Assembly: GCA_946122785.1 (NCBI GenBank)
Contig: CAMGYJ010000006.1
Location: 39,328,066-39,392,065, forward strand
Direction of reading: 5' to 3'
DNA from: Linum tenue
Taxonomy: Eukaryota > Streptophyta > Magnoliopsida > Malpighiales > Linaceae
DNA length: 64,000 nt
The notes below the pieces were generated by a model. The model had not been told where the DNA came from and did not search any database. It saw nothing but the letters and a program-made list of their open reading frames with translations. Below, one piece after another: positions 45,907 to 57,899 of this stretch (within the stretch, counting starts at the first letter, position 1; the number at the start of each line of letters is the position of its first letter). The position numbers and the translations under genes were made by a program.

Positions 45907-48900
45907 TTACATCCTGGAAACAAGCCAGGCTCTGAAATCAAACAAACGACACATAGTCGGATACAAAGAAAGGGCTTTTCTAGCTACCGAATGAGCTACC
46001 CTATTGTTCTCCCGACCTATAAATCGCACACTAAACCCCCGCTAAGCACGCAAGTATTGACCAATTTCCTCCAGGATCGCCACCAACCGATTATCCCTCA
46101 TATCTGCCTGGTTAATTTTATCAATGAGCACCTTGGCATCACCCTCAAACCGGACCTCCGTGAACCCACACTCCAAACACCAGGTAATAGACTCACGCAA
46201 CACCAGCAAATCCACCAAAGCAGGCTCATCCATACCAGGAAACTGAACCCCTTTCGCCATAAGTAGCCGGTCATGCGTGAGAAGAACCACCCCACCAGCC
46301 GAGTGTGATCCCCTCCTAGTCGCCCCATCCCACCGACAAACCATACGTGAATCCTCCCCGTAAACCGGCTGACCCCTTGGCCCTACCACCGTAGGAGCCA
46401 GCTCTACGGGCAAGGCCACCCATTCCTCGACTTGCTGATGAAACTGTCTCATTAGCGCGGGAATCCCAAACTGTTTGTCTTCAAAGACAACCCAATTCCG
46501 CGACCGCCAGATCCGCCAAAGGACAGCAACTACAGCCATAATCAACGAGGGCTGATGGACTAAAGCCAACAAACGCTTGAGGAATAAGGGGAACGTATGG
46601 CGAGGCAAACCCTCTCCCAAATAATCCAGCCCAGAATAGTCCCAGATAGCTCTCGCGACCGGGCAATAGAGAAACAAATGTTCCATCGTCTCCGGGCTTT
46701 CCCAGCATACCGGACACCGAGACAACACCGGAACCTTCTTCGCAATCAACGCCTCTGTTGTAGGTAGAACCCGGTTCAGAATTTGCCACACAAAGACCTT
46801 CAACTTTGGGGGTATCTTGGCTTCCCACACCTTGATCCAACTAGGTTTGTCCATCCAGCTAACCTCAGATCTACATCCACCTCTCCTTCTATCTAAATTA
46901 ACAGCCAAGTGATAAGCGGATTTAACCGAAAAAACCCCATAAGCAGTGTAATGCCAAATAAGCTTATCCGCAACACTAAGGCGCGGAAGAGGAATAGCCT
47001 GGATAGCTTTACAAGTAGGAGGATCAAACCATTGACGCAGCTGCCTTTCCGACCACCATCCTTCCCCCTGACATATAACTTCCGCCACCAAGGGACCCCC
47101 CGGCAATATCATCGGATTATAGCGAGGGGCATCCAGCTGATAGTCAGGAATCCACTTCGAATGGAGCAGAGAAGCCGAAAGGCCATCGCCAATCTGCCAT
47201 CTAACCCCATTTTCTAGCAGCTGGCGGCCATATAGGATACTCTGCCACCCCCAGGATGGTCGAGATCTCGCAGTCGCACTAAGAAAAGAACCACGCGGAA
47301 AGTACTTCCCTTTATAAACTTGGGCAAGGAGACACTGCGGTTCCGTCAAGATACGCCAACCGATCTTAGCTAATAGAGCTTGATTAAAATGCTCAAACTG
47401 GCGAAATCCCATTCCCCCCTCATGCTTGCTCCGACACATATTCCTCCAGGACACCCATCTAATTTTAAGATGATCCTCTGTAGCACCCCACCAAAATTGG
47501 GCCACGTGTTTATCGAGAAGCCGGCACAATGAAAGGGGGAGCCGGAAACATGACATAACATGCAAGGGCAAGGCCAAAGCTATGGATTTAATCAGCGTTT
47601 CCTTAGCAGCCCAAGAAAGAGTTTTCTGCTTCCACCCTTGAAGCCTCTCAAGTAGCTTCTCCTCAAGATATCTGAAAGTTGCCATTTTGGATCTGGCCAC
47701 CAGGGTGGGGAGCCCTAGGTATTTGTCATGAACCCCCACTGCTCCAACCCCAAGAATCGTGGCCAGAAACTCCTGATCAGGCAAGGCAACATTCTTGCTA
47801 AAGCACACTGCCGATTTCGCCAAATTAACCCGTTGGCCACTGAGCTCTTCATACTCGTTTAGAACCTCAATAAGATTCTCGCACTCCTGTAGAGACCCTC
47901 GCAGGAAAAGGTAGGAATCATCCGCAAAGAACAAATGCGAGACGCGAGGGGCACGAGGGGCCACCTTCACTCCTTCCAAACGCTTCTCCGCAATAGCCTG
48001 CTGTAGGAGAGCCGCAAACCCTTCCGTGCACAGCACAAACAAGAGCGGAGATAACGGATCCCCCTGCCGGAGGCCCCGGGAAGCAGAGAAGTACCCAGCA
48101 GGTGAGCCATTCATTAACACCGAGAAAGTAGAGGACCGAAGACACTCCTGAATCCATCCCTGCCAGGTCGAGCTGAAACCCATCTTATCCAAAACTGCAA
48201 GGAGAAAGGGCCATTCGACTCTATCATAGGCCTTTTCCATGTCAACCTTCAAAGCCATGTACCATTTCTTCCCTTGCTTCTTGATTTTAAGATAATGCAT
48301 TAACTCATGCCCAATAAGGATGTTATCAATAATTTGCCGGTCGCTAATAAACGCATTATGTCCTTCCGAAACAATATGAGGCAGATGCCCAACAAGACGT
48401 TCAGCCATAATTTTCGTTATAACTTTATAAATGAACTGACAAAGGCTGATCGGACGTAATTGTCTGATATTCTCCACAGAGTCAACTTTAGGAATCAAGG
48501 TGAGCCACGTATGGTTAAAGCTTTTCAGCATCCTACTCGTTTCAAAGAATGAAATAACCGCTTCAACCACCGAATCGCCCACAACATCCCAAAAAGCCTT
48601 GAAGAACTTTCCAGTGAAGCCATCAGAGCCTGGGGCCTGCGTCGATCCCATCGCAAAGACCGTTCTCCTGACCTCAATAGGGAGAACCGCAGCTGTCAAC
48701 TGCACATTCATTTGCGGAGTAACACTACGAGCAATCGGAAGACTAGCCACTCGATCCGCCATGTTCTGGACCTGCGTCTCTGAGGTAAACAGGGTTTGGT
48801 AAAAATCTGTAGCGATGGCTGCTTTTCCAGTTTCCTCCGTGATCCACTCACCCTCCTCATTCCGGAGCCCAGCAACAAAATTCCGTTTACGTCGGGTTCT

Positions 48901-49989
48901 AGTGACCGTGTGAAAATACGCGGAATTCTGATCACCCTTCTTTAACCAACGAACCCTGGACTTCTGTTGCCAATACATCTCCTCTGCCTCCCATTGGCGG
49001 GATAATTCAGTTTCCAGAGTTCTAACCATATCCCAATCCACCGGGTGGACTGCTTTAATTCGATCAATCTCAGCCTGTAGCGTCTTAATATTACGCAGAG
49101 AATTGGTAGTGCCCGCCCTACTCCAATCATACAGCAAATGACGAAGTCTTTTCAGGCGTTCCCATAGCCCGAACATAGGAGTACCCTGAATCTCCTCTCG
49201 CCAGACATAATGGACCATCGCCCTAACCTCCGGGTTATCCGCCCAGCGGGCATCGAACCGGAATAGAGGGCGGCCGATTCTGTTATAAGGTTTGTCCGAG
49301 ATGAGCAGGGCGCGATGATCCAAACCTTGGTCCGTAAAGTGTTTGACCAACGTCTCCGGAAACGCATCAATCCAGGACTGAGAACAAAGAGCTCTATCAA
49401 GGCTTTCCCGAATACACGCTGCGCCCATACGTTTGTTCGTCCACGTGAATTGATCCCCCTGGAATCCCGGGTCATGGAGACCCAAATCATGAACAAACTC
49501 ACGAAGGCTAACAGCCTGAGAAGCACTCCATTCCCTACCCCCATCCTTCTCATGTTCGTGCAGGGTAGTATTGAAGTCTCCAATAATCACATAAGGGATG
49601 GAAATATTTCCACAAATTTCACGCAAGTGATTGAGTTGCAGAGCACGAGTGGCAACGTTACAACTAATGTAAACAAAGACCACCACATAAAAAAATCCAT
49701 CTTCATTAACTTGCAAACAAATAAAGAAATTGGAATGAAACAACACTGCCGTGTCAACTCCAGGGGCCCAAGCCACTACTAACCCCCCAGAAGCATCTAC
49801 AGCATCAACAAAGAAACAATGGGAACTAGCAAATCCTAACCCCCGCATACGACGGGACACTACACGCCGGCTCGACCGTGTCTCCGAGAAGAACACCAAA
49901 TCCGGTTTATTAGAATAAACAAGACCAACAGCAGTTTGGAATGTGAGGGATGGCCCAATTCCTCTCACATTCCAGGCCAGAAGCCTCAT
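45907..49989 (-). pseudogene. LINE ORF2 polyprotein with one premature stop
   Basis: The frame opens at ATG 49987-49989. Endonuclease (about 1-235): 'WNVRGIG', 'SETR', 'IGDFN', 'LDHRALL'. Reverse transcriptase (about 440-800): 'LKVDMEKAYDRVEWP' near 580, 'GLRQGDPLSPLLF', 'FFADDSYLFL' near 687. A zinc-finger region 'KVWEAKIPPKLKVFVW...CPVCWESPETMEHLFLYC' follows at about 1055-1125, then RNase H from about 1215 ('CRWDGATRRGSHSAGG'). A TAG at 46042-46044 truncates it at 1315 residues. In the same phase 44 more codons with 'RFIGRENNRVAHSVARKAL' run to TAA at 45907-45909. The last RNase H motif (His) is therefore lost unless the stop is read through. All other domains are complete. Confidence 0.92.
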
Positions 49990-52900
49990 TCATCCGACTG
50001 GGGCCAATTATGGCTGGCTTCCTCCACCTGATTTAAATTATCTTCATCCTCCACAAATTGCTTCTTTGGGCTTGGATCAACACCCAACTCTCCTTCCACT
50101 TCACTTAAAGGCCTTTTGCGCGTCTCAAAAGTGGGATGCTGAAGATTAGATCCATACTCATCCAGAACCGGGTGCTCAGCATTGATCTCCACTTGGGCGA
50201 TCTGCTCCGGATTAGGCGCCATTTCTTGCTCCTCTCGGAAACAAGCCTGTTCACCAGTAAGGGCCATCCCCGACTCGAATGCCGCTACAACCTGACTCAC
50301 ATGGCCTTTAGTTGTAATGACACTCTGCCCATTAGGCTTACCAGAAGCAGGCCGCCTCAAGATTTCAAAGCACTGGGGGTCATCATCAGAGTCCGAATCC
50401 GCCGAGACCAGGGCCCGGACAGACTCTTTTATGGGGCCAGGACGTTGGGCCGGCCCACCTTCCGCGCCATTCCGATTCCACCCCTTCGCCCCTGCTGGAA
50501 CATGGGCTGGAGATGCCACCGAGTTCTGTTGAGTCTTCGCCTTTCTCAGCCGGCCCGCTCTCTTCTTGATACCCTAGTAGAAGCCGGGCCAATCGGCCCA
50601 TCCCCCGGAGTTGAGGCACAACCCAACTTTCCCAGGCCCAAACCAGAAGGCGCCGAGCTCTGGAACAAATCCCCTCGGCCCGCCACAACTGTCGGCCTGT
50701 TCGTGCTACAGCCCGCTTCGCGGCCAACAAGAACTTTGGCCGGCCCTTGCTCTTCTTCCCCAGCTCCCAACCTGGCCGGCGGCCGATCCAGCTCCAACGC
50801 ATCATCGTCGGAATCCGCCTCAAGAATGAGACGTCGACGCCGGGTAACAGAATCAGAGCCATCGGGTTGGTTTACCAGGTCACTGGCCACTGGACTCCTC
50901 TTTTGGTCTTCAATTTTCACCCCATTCTTCTTTGACTTCAGGCCCGAAGCCTTGCTCGATCTCTCCTTTCCCCGCCGATCAGAGCGCTTCGTGCGATCGC
51001 CCCCAATCTACATTTTGGGGGACTTCTTGATGGTGAATCCCCGGGGACTGGCCTTCCTACCCGATAAGTGTGGGATTGGCATGGCTTTACTCCGCTGGTG
51101 CAGATGAGCCGAAGCTTCATGGGCAGGCTGCCGATTCCCCTCTTTGTCTATTGCCGCTTCGTCCCGGTTCGCAGTCCGCTCCCGGACATAAGTCCTCGCC
51201 TGCTGTGTCGGTCAATTGACCTGGCGATTCACCCAAACTAATTTCCGAGGACCACCGAACTGAAAGCTTTCACCTTCATCCTCTTAGACCTTCCACCCCA
51301 TCTTTTTAGTCGACATATGGGGTCCAAACCGCTCTTTCCCACTAGGCGGATCGAAAGAGCATTCCCGGCGCGAATGGCCTACCCGGCCACAATGATAACA
51401 TAAACTTGGAAGAAACTCATATTTCAGGTTCACCCAGAATCATCCAATATCCTCACTGGCTGCAAAAAGCTGGGAGCGAAGCGGTTTGGCAAAGTCGATA
51501 ACAGTACGCACTTTGATAAACCGCTCCCCTGTTTCCTTGCAGGCAAACACATCAGATTCCAGCACCTGTCTAATAGCCGAGGCTACAATTTTCCGTCCAA
51601 AGAGGTTAGTGCAGCATTCTTCTTTAACACCCCAGAGTTGGACTCGGAATGGCGCTATCGATAGTTCTTCAAATAGAGGCCTTGTGATCGTGGCCGTCCA
51701 TGCTCGGAGAGTGAGGATCTTGTCCTTGATGACCCACGGAGATCGCTTCAGGGCCCAGTTCTTGGCTTCTTCATTGGGCAGCAAAATCTCGAACAAGTCA
51801 TGTTTGGCCTTGGACACTTTAACCCGCCCTCTGATTTGCCAGGCATCGACCAGGGCGTCATGTAGCTCCAGAGTAGAGAACTGCTCCGAACTCATCACCC
51901 TTCCCAGCATCGAGCGCGCTGCCCGAATTCTTGTGGCTATCACCTCATCAATTGAAAATTGAACCACCTGTTCATCCTTCAAGTGCACCATGGCTTGTTC
52001 CTGGCACAACAATGCAGAAGACACACAAGGAACCAATGAAACAAAATCAGGGGGTCTATGAATGTCGGAATTATAATTCCCAGAGCTGACATAAGCTACG
52101 TTATTATGCCGCGATTGATAAGAGGCAGCCGCCGGATGAATAGAAGGGGTAGGGGTCTGAACTTGACTCTCCATACCTGGAATAAGCTTGGCCGCGAGAG
52201 GAGGGGCTCGGAGAACGTCAACGCTGGTATCACTCACAGGCTTGCTTCGCTTGATTTGGTGATAGAGCAGACGTAATACCGGGGTATAAATAATGAGAAA
52301 CGCAGCAGTAGCTGCTTCTCTGGATTTAAACGTGATCTCCATCTCGCTGTTACCAATTAGAGTTGGAGTAGGACTGTGAGACCCAACATCGCTGCGCAGG
52401 TTTCGGTTGGTTAAAGATGGAGGATCCCGAAGATTCCTCCCAAAAACCCCCCAGAGAATCGGATTTGAACTGACAACACCCAGACCGGTACGATTTTTCC
52501 GCGTCCCACTGATTTGGGGTTTTCCAGATCGCGGCGGCGACCACCCCACGCCGCCGGCGGGCCACAAGAGCAGAGCCTTGTTTCTCCTGCTCCCCTGCCG
52601 TATCATCAATGGTTTCTGCTGGGCAATTCCCCAAACCAAATGATGCCCAATAATTACTTTCGTTTTCAAATCAGAGGCCATGCCAATAGGCGTCCCCTTG
52701 TTAATACATTCCCCAGGCAAAAACACCCTCGGTTCCTCATTTTCCAGCTCAATCGCTGATGGGATCCGGAATCGCCATCCCTTCAAGGGTTGACACCTGC
52801 CTTTTTTGTGGAGAGGCTCCGGTGGGCATTCAATATCCCTCCAAGCAGAGCCGATCTTCATTTTGCGGAGCACGCAGTCCAGGCTGCGCTTCCTTTCATA

Positions 52901-53173
52901 AGTTTCCCATGAGCACACCGATTTTCTGCCCAGAGGCGTTTTCGGATGTCGATCGAATGAGGTAAAATCCTCATCTCCTTCCGGGGAAATGGAGATGCTG
53001 GGTTTGCTTGATTGTTGAGTCTTCCCACTGGTCGTGGATCTTTGCCGACTCGATTGTTGGTTTTGCAAACTCGCCGTGAACAGAGAAAGGAGTCCCTTGA
53101 AGAGACATCCTCCAAGCCAAAGCAAGAATTCGAGGAGAGAGGGCAGAGCATCGCTCCCCATTTTTTTTTCCAT
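49986..53173 (-). pseudogene. LINE ORF1, nucleic-acid-binding protein, broken
   Basis: A frame open from 53173 to 51440 (577 codons) ends with a DUF4283-type domain ('KHDLFEILLPNEEAKNWALKR', 'LWGVKEECCTNLFGRKI'). The true start may be the later ATG near 51990, since the first ~390 codons match nothing I know. After TGA at 51440-51442 the same phase continues with an intact CCHC knuckle 'CYHCGRVGHSRREC' and basic, serine-rich sequence. Further stops are at 51284-51286, 51212-51214 and 51008-51010. A frameshift at about 50540-50590 moves the frame. The C-terminus ends 'NLNQVEEASHNWPQSDE' with TGA at 49986-49988, overlapping the ORF2 start. Confidence 0.8.
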
Positions 53174-53307
53174 CTGGATGGATGTTTTCTAATTAATTTT
53201 CAGGGTGTTGTACTTGTTGTATTTTCTCCGTTCTTTTTCTAATAAAGTTTCACATTCATAAAAAAAATTTAATTGTCAGGGTATGCTTTTGGGAGCAAGT
53301 CGCTGCC

Positions 53308-53324
53308 AATAACGTAATTTCCTT
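53308..53324. repeat. LINE target-site duplication, right copy
   Basis: Identical to 45849-45865 over 17 bp. Confidence 0.95.
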
Positions 53325-55139
53325 ACTATTAATTCAAATGACTTTTTTATTAACTAAAGTATCTACAATCTTATCAATTTGCACCCAAAGATTTCATAAG
53401 GTCAATTAACTTTTACATGAAAATTTAATCGAATGTGAGACTTTTCAATTTTCATAATAACTTTATTTTATTATTAGACCACATGTTCATGAGGGGTTTT
53501 TATCCCATATATACCAAATCTCACCATAAGCTTTCCCTCCCTTCCAAGAGGCACTATTCATAGGATTTGTATCTTCTATACCCTATTTCACACCAAGCCT
53601 TTATTTTCTCCCATGGCCTAATTTTAATCGAACGTGACACTTTTTATAACTTAATTTTATTATTATTAAATAAAATGAATATATTATTAACTAAAGTATT
53701 CACCATCTTATCAATATGCATTACACAAAAGTTCAGCAAGATAGGTAACTTTTACATGATAATTTAATCGAGTGTGATACATTTCATAATTTTATTTTAT
53801 TATTAGATCACATGTTACAAAAAAATTTTGTATTGTTCTAGAAAAGCCATATAAATTAAAATCACATTACGTAAAGTTTATAGACGAATAATTATTTCTA
53901 ATGTACCAATTAAACATACATATTATATAAGTATTATTATACCACATATTACGGAAGACTACTGTAACATCGCTCTGTAATAGTTACATAAATTACAAAT
54001 ACATCACTTAAACCTTATCGATGGATATACATGTCTTATATAGCAATCTTAAACAAAAGTATTACTTAATGTTTTTATAGTTATTAAAATACTACTTAAA
54101 ACGTTTAACGAGATACTTATTTCTTATTCATGAATACATGTATTACATAAATATTTTACAATAATTAAGACACTACGTCAAGCTTATAAGAGTATTTTAT
54201 CCGAACAAATTTTTGAATTAAAGACCTGCATTTTTGGACGATGTCATGGTTAGAACTCCATTGTCACGACCGCGACAATCTGCCCACGATAGTGACTGTC
54301 AGACTGTATAAATAGATGGAAGTTAGGAGTGAGAAAAGAGAGGTTGGATCTTGGCTGGGTTATACAATTTCTAGGTTCACTTCTAGGGTTCCAGCTAAAG
54401 AACCTCAAGGGAGAAACCCTATTATTATTTAATATAAAAGAAATCTAACAATATCTATTTTGACTATCTTTTATTGTTAAATTTTTTTTTATATTTTATA
54501 TTATATATCATTTATAGTAAGTTTACATAACCTTTTATATTAAAAAGCACTTCTAATAATTTTTCAGCTAAACACTCAACGAATTTTGTTGAAAAGTAGT
54601 TATCTAAAAGCTACAGTTAGAAGTTGCTTCTGCAAAACCAACAACAGGGCCAAACTAGCCTAATACCGTCTCCTGCGTTTGAGTCGGTATATTTTGGGGG
54701 AAAAGGCCAAGTACCTTGCTTAGGCGGCTTTGGTTCTCTTTTCTCTACGACGTTAATGTTCTGTCCAAGTATGATTAGTATTATGTAATGATAACATCTA
54801 AATTGTTGTTCATCTTTTGAACACTAGGTGTTTTCATGCCATATAGAGCATTGAGTGATCAATTTTTTAACTCTAGATGTAGTCTAGAATACTTTCTTGC
54901 ATATGTATGTTGATTATTAGGTGGTATTGTAAGTTGCTAACGAATATGACGAGATTTCAAGGTGCAAGTGTTGAGGAAAAGGCATTTCCTTGTTTACATG
55001 CTGCTGAAGAACATCATGGTTATGAAAATACGGGCTGAGATGAGATAAACAACAATATTTGCACAACAACACTTTGCACATACTTATCGGTCTAAACTCC
55101 TTTGACTAGGATGGGTTCTTTACTTTTGGGATGAGGGAG
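53325..55139. other. AT-rich intergenic DNA with an LTR-like promoter scrap
   Basis: There is no gene. Sequence at 53460-53530 and 53640-53820 is internally repetitive ('taactaaagtatc...accatcttatcaa', 'ttttacatgataatttaatcga'). At about 54240-54420 'cacgaccgcgacaatctgcccacg' split by other bases precedes TATAAATA (54307-54314) and a leader-like 'gagaaaagagagg', the same layout as the family E and A LTR promoters. The rest shows nothing recognisable. Confidence 0.5.
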
Positions 55140-55212
55140 TCTTAGTGATTACTCCAACAAAATAATTCCACTACTTTTGAAGAAGCCAACAGTAAACCCA
55201 TCGAAACCAAGT
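55140..55212 (-). pseudogene. LINE fragment, part beyond the Mutator-like insertion
   Basis: On the minus strand this encodes 'GFDGFTVGFF', the PGPDGFT-type motif at the start of LINE reverse transcriptase. It joins in phase to 56106 onward when the Mutator-like element and one duplication copy are left out. LINE homology ends at about 55140. Confidence 0.65.
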
Positions 55213-55221
55213 GCATTGTTT

Positions 55222-56105
55222 GGAAAAAATCCAAAAATGCAGGAGCAATTAAAAAATTTTCCTAATCTACAACGCTTGTACAAATATTTCCCAAAATACC
55301 TAAGTTTCATGTGGTTCGAGTCAAGAAAACTCGACCCACTAAGAGGTTCGAGTGACAGTGCCTCGATCCATGGCATCGCGGTAAAACCACTCGATTGGCG
55401 GAGTTCTGACGACGGGGATCGAGCTTCAGCGCCGCGATCCGCGTAAATCGAGGGTGATGGACTCGATCTATGCCAAAGGAAGATTTTCCGTCCGCCGAAA
55501 TCATGGGAAATTATCATAAACGTTTTCATTAATTACCTTAGATAAACGTTACCATTTAATACTTTATTTATTCTATTTTTAAAATAAAGCAAATTTCTTA
55601 GCAAAGAAAGGAAGGTCTTTTTTTTAATCCGGTGCATGCATGCGGGCTGAATTCTCGCCCTATAATTAATTGACACAAAAAAAGCTAAGCATTAAATAGG
55701 ATAATTAATTGACACGGTAATTAAAAAAGCTAAGCATTAAATAGATAAACGTTGGCCAATATAATTGACACGGTAATCCAACTTCAATGCCTTATCATCC
55801 GGTCGAATTAAATAGGATAATTAATGAAAACGTTTTTTTATAATTCCCCATAACATCGGCAAACGAAAATAGGGTTTACGGAGGGGTGGTTCGTGGGCAA
55901 GAAGATCGAACGGCATAGATCGAGTCTTTCTCCCTCGATTTATTGCGACCCTTGAGTTGATCGAGGCTCTGCCACTCGAAGTCCTTAACGGATCGAGTTT
56001 CTTTGACTCGAACCACGTGAAACTTAAGTATTTTGGGAAATATTTGTATAAGTGCTGTAGTTTGGGAATTTTTTGTTATTACTCGTACATTTTGGGAAAT
56101 GTTCC
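55222..56105. mobile_element. Mutator-like element with ~300-bp inverted repeats
   Basis: The 884-bp element starts GGAAAAAATCC and ends (reversed) GGAACATTTCC. It is flanked by a perfect 9-bp duplication GCATTGTTT (55213-55221, 56106-56114), the size made by Mutator transposases. The left arm (55222-55560) and right arm (55820-56105) are diverged inverted copies; both contain 'tggttcgagtcaa' and 'gactcgatctatgcc'. The two mirror-image small ORFs in the arms are by-products. No transposase is present. The transcript of either strand could fold into a long hairpin. Confidence 0.85.
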
Positions 56106-56503
56106 GCATTGTTTGGACCCATTTGGTCAAGTGCATTCTTTATCTCCTCAGCTTTGAAAAGAGCTAGCATAATATCATTATTAGAATTGAAACACAACAC
56201 TCCACTGCATCTATCGCATGTTGGTTTCCTATAATCACCTTTTGCAAATAAGAGCTTAGGCATTCTATAACTTCTCGTAGGTTCACAATTCCGATCATCT
56301 AGTTGCTTTATTCTGTTCCTCTCCTGTTCGGCAGTTGATTTTGCATGGAAAACTTAGAGTTTCTGTCACCCTCCTTTTGGATAACCCCCAAGATATGTGA
56401 TTTTATCAGAGAAGCACAACAAGGATTCAATTCAAAGATAGAATTGAAATCCGGGCAAAACATGGTCTTGTGTTCGTGTTTGGATGGTAACCTTTCGTGC
56501 AAC
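56106..56503 (-). pseudogene. LINE fragment upstream of the Mutator-like insertion
   Basis: Minus-strand coding includes 'KEGDRNSKF', matching the 'WLKEGDRNTKFFH' region of plant LINEs, and 'LFKAEEIKNALDQMGPNNA' just before the insertion. Frameshifts separate the two. It stops where the family A LTR begins at 56504. Confidence 0.7.
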
Positions 56504-56721
56504 TGAGAATCGTCCCGAACACCACAATAAAACTCCCAATTAAGGCTCAAGTATAAACCATAACTGGGTGAAGTATAGGGCAAGCATGTTTAAATATCGA
56601 CCTGGGCCGGTTCATGTACCCCTACTTCGATTGTTTGTAACATTATTTAGCGGTTGTTTTTTGGTGAAAACAACAATCCAAAGCTAAAACGTTTGCAAAA
56701 GTAAATGGATTTGACACTAAT
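56504..56721 (-). mobile_element. family A LTR A4, end part, left of element B
   Basis: Reversed, it matches the last 220 bp of A1-A3 ('gggccggttcatgtacccctac' region, 'agtatagggcaagcatgtttaa'). The terminal GAGTGAGTCA is altered and no primer site follows. The rest of the same LTR is at 61686-62927; element B sits between. Confidence 0.75.
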
Positions 56722-57677
56722 TGATAACCCTGGATTGCTTCCTTACCAAGATGGAATTACTTGTTCAAGAAGGTAACCCAAATCATTTGAACAATGTGGA
56801 AGTTTGGTCAAGTCTTTTGACGAGCTCAGAAAGGGTATTTGGGGACTTGGTTCTTCTGATTGGAGCAATGGAATGGTGAGTCTGGGAGCTTGTTTTGAAG
56901 TTCAAGTTCTCTTCTATAAGCTGGAGTAGTGTTTGGTAGCTCAGGGTGGAACTTGGAAGGTCAATTTTCAGGCTCGACAAAAGGCTATCTCGACACAGGA
57001 AAACTGCTAGAATCTGTCTTAAGTGTAAAACCGAGTTCAGAGAGGCTACTTTGAAGCTCCATTCCAGAAGGATGATTGTGCTTCGAGTCTGGGGCTTCAT
57101 ACCCCATGAAACTATGCACTTTAATCTATAGATAAGAGGCATTGGATGATTCATTGTGCACCTGGAAGTCATCGATCGAGAGCCTCAAAGATTGCATCAA
57201 GGCTGTTGGTGACTTGGAGCTGAAGAAGAGAGTTTCTTTCCTTATTTGTTTCGGATTGCTATTTCCTTTTATGTTTAAACTTAGGTTTTCGAGTTGTGTT
57301 AGGTTTATGATGGTTTACCTTGTTTAAGAGCTAGCTAGGGTCTATTTAAGCTTTCGTTTGCGTTGTAATTGAACTCAAGTTTTAATCGAATAAACCCCTT
57401 TGTTCATTGAGTTTGTCTCGTGAATTGTCCTTGGTTGAGTGGAATTGATTCCATCAAACAAGTGAGCTCAACATCGATCGATTCATCACATCGATCGTGG
57501 ACGATTTGCTACCTTCATTGGATCAAGCCTCTTCCCCTAGTTGGGATTGAAGTTGCACTTTCCAAACCCATCTTTACCTGGTTCTTGTTCTGTTTTCCTT
57601 CGAGTTTGATCAATAGGAACGAAGGTTTATTGGATGCGTGCTCTGTCCTACAAGCTTCATCGAGCTGGGACTTATCA
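56722..57677 (+). mobile_element. 5' LTR of gypsy element B
   Basis: It starts TGATA and ends TATCA and is preceded by the target duplication CTAAT (56717-56721). It matches the 3' LTR at 60728-61685 over its full length (956 versus 958 bp). The insertion is in the family A LTR A4. Confidence 0.9.
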
Positions 57678-57899
57678 CTAATTGAGAAGGCTTCACCCTA
57701 GTGTTGCTCTCCCCTAGTTAACAATTACAACTTGCTGGATCAAATGGTCGTATGTGGTGAGAGGAGTTGTAAACTGTAGGGAAGTGCAACAAGTAGCCAA
57801 GCTCCACTTTCTTGGTCTCTAGGTCGAGGAAAAGGAATATGATCCAAGCCACCAACATTACTCTCTCGACCTATCGACTAAGGGTTGGTTAGACTTAAC
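57678..57899 (-). repeat. misplaced copy of the B 3' flank behind the B 5' LTR
   Basis: This 222-bp stretch should be the primer-site region of element B but instead matches 61686-61907, the family A LTR DNA that flanks the 3' LTR. Both begin CTAATTGAGAAGGCTTCACCC. No primer-binding site is present. Confidence 0.85.

Larger units (their letters stand above)
45866..53307 (-). mobile_element. near full-length L1-type LINE
   Basis: A 7.44-kb insertion runs on the minus strand from its 5' end at 53307 to an A10 tail at 45866-45873. It is bounded by a perfect 17-bp target duplication. It encodes ORF1 (RNA-binding type) and ORF2 (endonuclease, reverse transcriptase, zinc finger, RNase H) and ends '...tatgatatcttttgac' before the tail. 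The perfect duplication and near-intact ORF2 indicate a young insertion. It lies tail to tail with the TPS gene. Confidence 0.93.

Noticed and set aside
45500..54660. Direct 'gggccaaac' repeats near 45537 and 54645 as ends of a miniature element around the LINE
   Set aside because: They are in direct, not inverted, orientation and no duplication matches. The AT-rich DNA between does not support a single element.
55149..56157. Two similar small ORFs on opposite strands that could be a duplicated gene
   Set aside because: They are the two inverted arms of the Mutator-like element. The similarity extends beyond the ORFs on both sides.
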